Positions 51,562-61,200 of a stretch of 64,000 nt of DNA are shown here, piece by piece. Within the stretch, counting starts at the first letter, position 1, and the number at the start of each line of letters is the position of its first letter. The DNA comes from Helopsaltes ochotensis (taxonomy: Eukaryota; Chordata; Aves; Passeriformes; Locustellidae). The stretch covers positions 36,021-100,020 of the forward strand of contig VXBM01000220.1 of NCBI GenBank assembly GCA_013400155.1, read 5' to 3'. The notes under the pieces were generated by a model, which saw nothing but the letters and a program-made list of their open reading frames with translations, was not told where the DNA came from and did no database searches. The position numbers were made by a program, and so were the translations under genes.

Positions 51562-52609
51562 TATTCTGTTCTATAAAGGTAAGGCACTATCTTCTTCCTC
51601 TAAAATATGTCTGTAACCACAATATTACCTACATAAATGGATGTCAGTGACACATAGGTAGTTTCAAAAGTAAAATACTTTTTCTCCTGTGTCACCAATG
51701 AGAAAGCCATAACTAATATTGTTTACTAGTCTTCTGCATAGACACTAAGATGTCCAAACTTCTCAGTTTAGTCGTTGGCTTCAACCAAGCTGATTTCTTA
51801 TGCCTCTCAAGTCTTCACCTTTGCTCTGCTGGAATTTTTCCTATGTCTCATGTTTCCTTGAAACTGTTTCACCATGTTCTTTCTCCCTTTTCCTTTAGAT
51901 TCCCATTCTTGACTCCTTTGCTATCTCTTTCTGCTACACCTGATATGCAGCTTTCAAGTTTTCACTTTTGACTAAATATTTTTTCTTCATGTAAAATTTT
52001 ACTCTCTTATGTAACCTTCCTTGAAGTGAGAAAATGATACAAGAATTGTCTTTTAAACATGAACGAACCAGTATCAAACACTGTGCTGTCCAAAGCAGAG
52101 AAGTGAATTGATTTGGGGAAATTAAATATTGATACAGTGCTCTCAGGGCCAGCCCAAAACTAGGCAATTTTGCAAATTTTGCATGGCCCTCTGAGAGTTG
52201 GTGTGAGAAGATATTGAAGTATAAGTAGGATGAGTGGCCACAAGAGAGAAATCTTTAGCTGTCACACCAGGATTCTAATCTGTGCTGGGCTAGTTTTAGC
52301 TGGGATATAGTTAATTTTCTTCACAGTAAACAGTAAGTAGTTGTGGTTTGGTTTTATGCTGGAGACTGCACTGTAGGGCAGGGGTGTTCTTGTTATTGCT
52401 CAGCAGGTTTGCCTAGAGCCAAGGCCTTTTCTGCTTATCACCCCAGCCCATCAGTGAGGGGATTGCAGGTGCGCAAGAAGCTGGAAGCGGACACAGCTGG
52501 GACAGCTGACCCCAGGTGATCAAAGAAATATTTATCCCATACGGCAACATGATCAATATATAAGGAGGGGTCAAAAAGGAGGAAGGAAAGAAGGTTCACA
52601 GTGAAAGTG
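51562..52609 (+). repeat. Left copy of 1,048-bp duplicated block, ends at the gap
   Basis: Identical to 53025-54072 at a constant offset of 1463 except for four mismatches, at 52035 (T vs C), 52510 (C vs T), 52564 (G vs A) and 52569 (G vs C). I saw no insertions or deletions. The copy ends exactly where the N run begins. It includes about 720 bases of unique sequence and the first 329 bases of an ERV LTR (from 52281). Best read as the end of one contig overlapping the start of the next. The 73-77 codon frames found in both copies only reflect the duplication. Confidence 0.95.
52281..52609 (+). mobile_element. 5' part of avian ERV LTR, cut off by gap
   Basis: Starts 'tgtgctgggctagttttag', followed by 'ctgggatatagttaatttt', as in a widespread avian retroviral LTR family, and includes a TATA-like ATATATAAGG near 52557-52566. 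It is the same LTR as 53744-54340, seen a second time because the block is duplicated. Probably not a separate insertion. Confidence 0.75.
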
Positions 52610-53024
52610 NNNNNNNNNNNNNNNNNNNNNNNNNNNNNNNNNNNNNNNNNNNNNNNNNNNNNNNNNNNNNNNNNNNNNNNNNNNNNNNNNNNNNNNNNNN
52701 NNNNNNNNNNNNNNNNNNNNNNNNNNNNNNNNNNNNNNNNNNNNNNNNNNNNNNNNNNNNNNNNNNNNNNNNNNNNNNNNNNNNNNNNNNNNNNNNNNNN
52801 NNNNNNNNNNNNNNNNNNNNNNNNNNNNNNNNNNNNNNNNNNNNNNNNNNNNNNNNNNNNNNNNNNNNNNNNNNNNNNNNNNNNNNNNNNNNNNNNNNNN
52901 NNNNNNNNNNNNNNNNNNNNNNNNNNNNNNNNNNNNNNNNNNNNNNNNNNNNNNNNNNNNNNNNNNNNNNNNNNNNNNNNNNNNNNNNNNNNNNNNNNNN
53001 NNNNNNNNNNNNNNNNNNNNNNNN
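52610..53024. other. Assembly gap, 415 N
   Basis: 415 unspecified bases. Open frames reported across it are meaningless. Because the flanks overlap each other by 1,048 bases end to end, the true gap length is probably negative, meaning no sequence is missing. Confidence 0.99.
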
Positions 53025-54072
53025 TATTCTGTTCTATAAAGGTAAGGCACTATCTTCTTCCTCTAAAATATGTCTGTAACCACAATATTACCTACATAAA
53101 TGGATGTCAGTGACACATAGGTAGTTTCAAAAGTAAAATACTTTTTCTCCTGTGTCACCAATGAGAAAGCCATAACTAATATTGTTTACTAGTCTTCTGC
53201 ATAGACACTAAGATGTCCAAACTTCTCAGTTTAGTCGTTGGCTTCAACCAAGCTGATTTCTTATGCCTCTCAAGTCTTCACCTTTGCTCTGCTGGAATTT
53301 TTCCTATGTCTCATGTTTCCTTGAAACTGTTTCACCATGTTCTTTCTCCCTTTTCCTTTAGATTCCCATTCTTGACTCCTTTGCTATCTCTTTCTGCTAC
53401 ACCTGATATGCAGCTTTCAAGTTTTCACTTTTGACTAAATATTTTTTCTTCATGTAAAATTTTACTCTCTTATGTAACCTTCCTTGAAGTGAGAAAACGA
53501 TACAAGAATTGTCTTTTAAACATGAACGAACCAGTATCAAACACTGTGCTGTCCAAAGCAGAGAAGTGAATTGATTTGGGGAAATTAAATATTGATACAG
53601 TGCTCTCAGGGCCAGCCCAAAACTAGGCAATTTTGCAAATTTTGCATGGCCCTCTGAGAGTTGGTGTGAGAAGATATTGAAGTATAAGTAGGATGAGTGG
53701 CCACAAGAGAGAAATCTTTAGCTGTCACACCAGGATTCTAATCTGTGCTGGGCTAGTTTTAGCTGGGATATAGTTAATTTTCTTCACAGTAAACAGTAAG
53801 TAGTTGTGGTTTGGTTTTATGCTGGAGACTGCACTGTAGGGCAGGGGTGTTCTTGTTATTGCTCAGCAGGTTTGCCTAGAGCCAAGGCCTTTTCTGCTTA
53901 TCACCCCAGCCCATCAGTGAGGGGATTGCAGGTGCGCAAGAAGCTGGAAGCGGACACAGCTGGGACAGCTGATCCCAGGTGATCAAAGAAATATTTATCC
54001 CATACGGCAACATGATCAATATATAAAGAGGCGTCAAAAAGGAGGAAGGAAAGAAGGTTCACAGTGAAAGTG
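53025..54072 (+). repeat. Right copy of 1,048-bp duplicated block, starts at the gap
   Basis: Begins at the first base after the N run and matches 51562-52609 up to the exact position where that copy stops; beyond 54072 only this side continues. Four single-base differences (53498, 53973, 54027, 54032). See the left copy for interpretation. Confidence 0.95.
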
Positions 54073-54340
54073 ATTGTCTTCCCAAGTCGCCTTTACGCAT
54101 GGCAGAGTCCTGCTTTCCAAGGAAGCTGAACGCCTCCCTGCCCACAGAAAGTGGTGAATGAATTCCCTGTTTTTTTGCTTTCCTTCCATAAGTGGCTTCT
54201 GCTTTCTCTATTGACCTGTCTTTATTTCAACCCACTACTTTTCTCATTTTCACTCTTCTGATTCTCTCCTCCATGGTACTGGGGAGGGAAAACAAGCATC
54301 TGCATGGAGCTCAGTTTCTGGCTGGGTTTGAAACACAGCA
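53744..54340 (+). mobile_element. Solo LTR of an avian endogenous retrovirus
   Basis: About 597 bases, from TGTGCTGGGC to AAACACAGCA, on the plus strand. It follows an avian LTR family: U3 start 'agttttagctgggatat', segment 'gacagctgatcccagg' (53964-53979), TATA-like ATATATAAAG (54019-54028), the 'gtcttcccaag' and 'ctgctttccaaggaagctga' segments (54077-54130), 'ctgtctttatttcaaccca' (54217-54235) and 'ctcttctgattctctcct' (54254-54271). The polyadenylation signal expected before the 'ctgtctttat' segment is eroded (TATTGACC). No internal retroviral sequence adjoins, so it is probably a solo LTR left by recombination. I could not find a clean target-site duplication. Family number not assigned from memory. 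Confidence 0.82.
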
Positions 54341-57169
54341 CGTGAATTCTTGGGAAAAGTCTTGCCCAACTCCACAGAATGTAAAATGGTAAAGAGCACA
54401 AGGTCCTTTGCACTATGTTTACTCAGCCAGAAATATAGACAGCTTGATTCCATTTGAGTGTGTGTAATTGTACCTGCATTAAGCAAATGTGAAACTGCAC
54501 GGGAATTCTATTTGGAGCTGGTCCTCAACATGAAACAAACCAAAGGAGTTCCCTTCATAAGCTGCATAAATAACTAAATGGTACAAACTTCTGGGCCACT
54601 CACCAGTCAGAGAAGGTACTTCTATTAAAATGTTTTGGGTTTTTATGCATTATAAGGCTGATTGTTAATTTTTGTACTAGCAGTTCTTTTCTATTTTGCC
54701 TTACAAAATAATAACAAACTAGACAATACAACACAAATATTTACTAATATTTTTTACAAACATACTGATACTATTTTTAATTATATTTTAAAATAAATAC
54801 AAAGATTTAAGATTTAATCAGCTGTGATTTAACTTCAGCAGCAGCTTTTATATCAAAAAAAATTAAGAGCCTTTTAATTCAGTGGTTATTTTTTCCCACA
54901 AAAAAATTGTGGCCCCAATCCCAATTATACATTTGAAGAACGTTTACACCATCTAAATATACCTCTCTACAGAATATTGAAATGTCATCCACCCTGTGTG
55001 TGTGTACATGAATGCACAGAAAAGGACAGCTCCTGAAGCTCTTACAATATAGACACTCTTGTTCGTATTGACAAGTAGGCCCTAAGCTGATCACACAAGG
55101 TCATGAATTTGGAACAGTCTAACAGTGGTGTGTGATGGTCAGCAGCACTGCTTTTCCTAACCTTTGTTTTGTGTCAAATTCAGAAGAATGCTTTCTCCTT
55201 ACACTACTGAATATATCTCATATTTTTTTCCAAAGGAGGGCTGATGTAAAAAAAAACTTTGCAATTTATATCTACTAAAAAAGGTTCATTTGCTTTCTTA
55301 AAGAGAATATAATGAACCACTTAATCAGCTCATTAATTTAGCATCAATGTTCACTTAACAATTTCAGAACAGAAAAGTTCTTTCCTATTCTTCTTCTGTA
55401 TTCCTACTTATGCTTCCTTCTGAGAGCAAAACTCATTTGCATATTGATATTAAAGAGGCAAGGAATTGCAACCATATAAATGACTGCAAATTTTGTTCTG
55501 CACTCTAAAAAAAAGCACTCTGAAGCAAAATCATAATTTCTTATAAATGTTTTTCATTTAGAATAAACTGTATTTTTATGAATATTATATTGCTGAATTA
55601 AAAATTGCTCAAAGTCAAGATAACCTAAAAGAGCAAAAACCCAACATGAACCAGAATCTAAAGCTGTAACTATGTTTCAAGCTTTATTTTCCCTCATTTA
55701 ATCTTCTGTGAAATATCAAACTTTTGAACTTTACTTATCATGAAATTGGTTTTCAATAGTAATTTTATAATACCAATTCCACATTATTATTTTGCATTAG
55801 CTTTCTCTACTCTCTTTAAGCTGATCTCTTTTATTACTAAATATATTTGTTTTTCTAAATACAGAACTTACTTCAGAAAATGTATTACTTTATGAAACAA
55901 GCTATATTTATTGTCCCTACTTCATCAGCTACCAGATCTTTACCCTTTTGTTATTTACATTAAAATGAGCATTCTGATAACTTACAAATATGTGCCAAAG
56001 TATTATCTGTAGCTCAATTTGCAACACATTTTTTCTTTTTCTGTACTTTATAGTTCCTACATCTTTCTCCTTCCCAGACTCTCAATATTGTTTTCATTTT
56101 TAAAAGCCTTCTGTTTATTGCTTCCACTAATCTTTAGATCTCTGCTTAACCTCATTGCCTGCTATTGCCCTTTTCTACATTTAGATGTAACCAGCATGTC
56201 AGTTACAGTCTCTCCAGAAGGTTTCTTCCAAAAAAAAAAAAAAAAAATAAAATCCACATTTATATGGTACTCATGGTCTCATGGTCTCATGGCTTTCCTC
56301 AAGTTCTGTGTTCTGAAAAATCTTTACTCCTCTTGTTTCTACAGGATATGTCAATAGAAGTGGAGAAAAGATAGGAAGTAAATTGTTTTGTTGTTTTTGA
56401 AAAATATTCCTTCCTTTAAAAAAAAAATTGAAAAATCTTTGTACCTCTACATTCCTTGTCACTTGTGATAGAGTTTGGAGAGAAAGACCTATCACAAATG
56501 GCAAATGCATTTAAGCCTGACACAAACAGAAGTGCCTGAAAGAAGTCTAAAAGAACTTATTAATGGTGTACAACATGCATCTGAGAGGATAGAAGTTATA
56601 AATGAATCCTTAAGTTTTGGACTAAGAGTAATTATGGTCATTTTCTCAGTGTTGCTCATTGCCAGAGTTAATTTTTTTGTTGTTGTTCTAGTGTGTCACA
56701 CTTTGTGCAGTCTTCAATGCTTTCAGCAAACTCAGCTTGGTTATTATTACCTACACTTAACTACAGGTTTTCCTTTTCAGCAGTCTCCAAAAGAAAGCTA
56801 TAGTGGTTTTTGTTGACCTTGAAATCTTGAGTCTACAACAAATATTGAAATCTTCATTCCAGAGTGTCTCTTTGAATATTGTTCATTAACTTGTGTGGCA
56901 CATTTTCAGACACACCCCACCCTTTTAGAACTTACCTTGACAATTTTTCTTACTGCTGTATCATGTAGTGATGGTTCAACCTTATCAACCCATACTTCTG
57001 CAAAAGTGAACTTTAATGCCTGGAGTTGTAAACACCTACTGCCCTGATTTGACTATTTCCTCAGCTGAATCACCATCCCTAATCTCAAACTTTTGACCTT
57101 CTTTATTTAGACATCCTCTTTACCTTGCTAATGGTATGGCAAACCCACATCCTTAATTAACCATCTATA
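54341..57169. other. Unique AT-rich DNA, no gene seen
   Basis: No recognisable gene. A plain 18-base A run with adjacent TAAAA lies at about 56230-56255, and TCATGGTC is repeated three times in tandem at about 56275-56292. An octamer-type ATTTGCAT lies at 55434-55441. Frames of 112-113 codons (56019-56357, 56475-56816) have no family features. Confidence 0.5.
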
Positions 57170-58297
57170 ATTCTGTATGCATTTGTGTGCCCAGGCTTTT
57201 GTCGTGGGGGAGGCTTCAAGGGTGATTGCTTTGCTTTGGTAAGAGAATCCCCTATGTCTGAGAGAGCCAATGCCAACCCAAGTTTCCAAGACAGACCTCC
57301 CAGGGGTGTAGGCTGAGCCCATCAGAAATGTCAGTAACACCTCTTTGAGATCATAATTCAGAAAGATAAAAAGTTATTGTGCAGAAATCATTGTGGCCAG
57401 AGAAGACAGGAGTGAGAATATGTGAGAGAAACAACTCTGCACACGCAAAGGTCAGTGGAGAAGGAGGAGAAGGTGGTCCAGCTGCTGGAGCTGAGAGTCC
57501 CCTGCAACCTGTGGTGCAGACCGTGGTGGGGCAGGATGTAGCCCTGCAGCACACGGGAATATATGGGGAAGCAGAGATCCACTTGCAGGAACCCCATACC
57601 AGAGAAGGTGTATTCCTGAAGGAGGCTGTGATCACATGCTAAACCCACACTTGTTAAGGCTCCTAGCAGGAACTGTGGACTTGGTAGAGGAGTCCATGCT
57701 GGAGCAGGTTTCCTGACAGGACTTGTGACTTTTTGGGGGATCCATGCTGGAACAGCCTGTTCTTGAAGGATTGCACCCCATGGAAATGTACCCATACTGC
57801 ATGCTGTACCAGTTCATGAAGAGCTGCAGCCCATGGGAAGGACGTAGCTGGAGAAGTCTGTGGAGAAAATTCTGTGGGAGGCTTTCCTGTCTTTTGTCAC
57901 TCGCTGGAGCAGGCAAAGGACTCCTCTTCCTTAGGAGGAAGAGGCAGCAGAAACAACATGCAAACAACTGACTGTAACCATCATTGCCCTGCAGTGCTGG
58001 CAGGGAGAAGGTAGACAATCAGTTAATTAAGGCTTGGGAAGGAGGGAGTGGTGGGGAGAAGATGGTTTTGGATTTATTTCTCATAATCTCCCTCTGATTT
58101 CGGTTGGTAATGAATTCAGCTAATTTCTCTGAGTCAAGTCTGTTTTGCCCATGTTGGCAATTGGTGAGTGATCTCTCCCTGCCCATATCTCAACTCACGA
58201 ACCTTTTGTTATGTCTTCTTTTCCCTGTTCATCTGAGGAGGGGAGGGATAGAATAGCTTTAGTGGGCACCTGGCATCTAGCCAGGGTCAAATCAGCA
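57170..58297 (+). mobile_element. Avian ERVL-type LTR sequence, decayed
   Basis: Different from the LTR at 53.7 kb. The right end follows an abundant avian LTR: 'tttatttctcataatctccc' (58072-58091), 'gtctgttttgcccatgttgg' (58138-58157), 'gtgagtgatctctccctgcc' (58164-58183), 'gctgaggaggggagggatag'-like sequence near 58232 and 'gcacctggcatctagccagg' (58265-58284), ending near CA at 58297. Left of this, 57400-57960 has the G-rich tandem-like region of the same family, with 'tccatgctggagcagg' at 57693 and again at 57741 (48 bases apart). Homology appears to extend left to about 57170 ('gggggaggcttcaag', 'tttccaagacagacctccca'). The polyadenylation signal has changed to AATGAA (58109-58114). Overlapping frames of 75-135 codons on both strands are not real genes. 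No gag, pol or env sequence is visible. Confidence 0.78.
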
Positions 58298-61200
58298 CGA
58301 ATTTACTCATTTATGGTAGCTTGGATGTTTTCAAATTAGTACAAAGGAAGAACAGCTTCTATTGATGATACTGGAAGTGATGCTGGAAATAGTCAGTAGT
58401 AAAAAAAATCAGTATTCAATATAAAATATGGTTCTCAGCTCTCTGGATGTGGAAGCTCCTCAAACAGCCAAACCCATGTAGCTCAACTGAAAAAGAAGTG
58501 GAAAATTACATTTGGAAGTGGAGGAGACAGTCAGTTCCTTGGGAGACAGAGGTAGTCCTCTCCTGAAGTGCAGAAAGAGTACTATGAGCAGATGGTGTTA
58601 CAGCTGCATTTGGGTAACAAAATGTGGAGTTGCATTATCCACCTTTATTCTTATGCTTTAAACAACCATTTCCCCTACTCTTGTGAATCATCCCACTTGA
58701 AAGTTTCTTGACCCCCTTTCATTTCATTGGTGATTTTCTGTCTCGTTTCCCTCAGCATGTCTCATTTTTTATTTTGCTCAGTACACGTACTTGAGTTCTT
58801 TTGTTAGACAATCAAGAAAAAAAATCTTTTAGAGGGATTAGTAATAAGTCTTAAGGTTGTGTCAAGCAAGCTTATGGTAAAAGGATTTCTTAAACATACC
58901 ATGCATTAGTGAAAGTGATTGGCTAAAAAAGTATGCACTCTTTATCTGTTGCCTGGTTCTCCACTGCCTGCACCTTCTCAGTCAGTAAGCAGAGTTGTTT
59001 ATCTGGCACCAACAGAATATACTGCTAAAAATGTTAGAATTCCAGCTAAGAAACACTAGTGTAATTTTTTTATACCTACTTTTGAGAGGTTTTGTCTTAC
59101 CAAAGTACAGTGGTCCTGCAGGTGCTGTTGTGGCAGTCTTTGTTCATGTCATTGCAAACTTGCTCATTTCTAATCCCTGCTTATAACCCTAAGGAACATG
59201 GAAGCTAAGTTTAAATACCATGTCAATTATCACATAATAATTTTCAAAGGCACTGTGCTTAAAATTGACTTCCCTGATTTTTCAAAACAATTGTGAACAA
59301 TTGTGAACAGTTTTTAATCAAACAGCACGAATCCAAAGACCCAGAATTGAGGTTCAGTTTCTGATATGTGTAATGAATCTCCCAGAACACAACTGCTTCA
59401 TTTTTTGTCTTGAGAGTGTTCATGCCTAGCACAAAGTGCATATCATGATAAATATATCACATCCTTGGATAATTTCTACCTGTCAGCAAGCTATTCTAGA
59501 CAGCGTGCCCAGATTTGACTTTTGAAAGGGAAGAAAATGTATTTATGACTGCCAATCACTCTGATTGGAGGAAGGGACAGACTGAGAGCAGTAGGATTGA
59601 GCTTACTAGCAGTTTGAATAAAAAGACTGATGCTTTTCTCACTCTTTCTCTTTTCACTGAGGAAAAGAAAGAAGTGTTTTCCAGCTGTGACAATTTGCTA
59701 TTTTAAGGTATAATATCTGTTTTGACGTTTTTATTCATCCAAGATTACTTTATAGACAGTGGGGAGTGTAGATTTAAAATATCTCATCTATTAGGTCAGA
59801 TAAATACAAACAATTAACAGCATGAAAAAAAAAGTTTCATTTTCAGCATCAAAATCTTGTATATTCCTTTATTTTAATAATTACAATTCAATTATTGGAT
59901 GAAGATTTTACTGTTAGAAAGAGATTATGCTTACAAAATATAAGAAATAATGAAAGTAGAGACATATCCTCAACACAGACACAGATGTTCCTTCCCGGTG
60001 ATGCCATACATAGTTATCAGGTAAGACTGGGCCCCAGTTCTGCTCATCCACATGTAAACAAAACCTTGATTTTTCAAGACCCCCTTAAAGCCTTTTAACT
60101 ACTTAAAGCAGAACTTCAAAGGAGACACTTAACAGTCAGCAAAGAACTGTGAAACTTGTAATAATTGAAAGTAACATCCATACATGCCTGAAAAAAAGAT
60201 AAAGTTGTGAATAAAGCTAGTTACACAGATGGAAGACAGAAGAGGAAGAAGAACAGGACTGAAGATTTGAAACAGAAACCAGAAACATAAGAAAGGCCAT
60301 CACAACAGCAAACCTAGGCCAGTCCATCTGGACCTATTCTACTAGGAATTAATCACAAAGAAATCTGAAAGGGAGAGGAAATCTGAAAGAGAAAAATATA
60401 GGAATCTTTTGTATCTTCTGGGGTTATTGTGGACTGAGATTAATTTAATAGCAGAGACTGAGTGGTGTCCTGACACCTTGACTGCTAAAGACATCACTTG
60501 AATTTGGTCATTTTAGATTTGAGAAGTTCCCCATTAAACACTGCATCTTTCTACAATGTAGCAATTATTTCATATGAGAACCCTTCTTGTCATACAATTC
60601 ATTACCTCTTTAGGTATAAATATAGATGGGGAGAAGATGACATGTAAAAACCATAGTCCGATGGCCATTACTCAGATCTGTAAAGGGAACACAGTAAGCT
60701 TTGCAATATTATTTCTGCAGTTGCTAAAAGAATTCCTCTATGTGGCTGGAGATGAACTGTAGGAACCACTGCAGCAGAAAATCTGTCAGCTTTATGTGCT
60801 TAGTCACAGTTCTGAATTGCATTTAATCAAAGTTTGTTTTCATTATCTGTGAAGGATTTCTAGCTTCCAGAAGAGGAGTTATATTGAAATGAGACAGGTA
60901 CCTGAAACAGATGATTGACATTAATTGCATCCACTGTCACGGTACTATGGCTTATTCTGGTATGGATCCTAGTCTAAGCCTCAAAATAAATATGAATTTG
61001 GATCTAGAGAGTTTAAAGTCACAGCCTCATCAATGCATAGCAAGAACAGCTGAACAATAGGCGATACTGATTAGGGCAAGCATTTTTGTCCCTTGTGAGG
61101 CTATAAATAAAAATTCAAATGTGGCCTTATGATCAAATGATTTATTCATCTCATATTATTTAGATCATTGAGAAATCTGTTATTTTAATTATTGAGAAAT

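Noticed and set aside
52571..53113. 159- and 170-codon frames
   Set aside because: They run across the N gap and contain almost only undefined residues.
51750..53630. Pairs of near-identical 73- and 77-codon frames as a duplicated small gene family
   Set aside because: They are the two copies of the probable contig overlap and show no protein features.
57379..58018. Overlapping 75-135 codon frames on both strands
   Set aside because: They lie inside LTR sequence with tandem-like GC-rich units, which keeps several frames open by chance.
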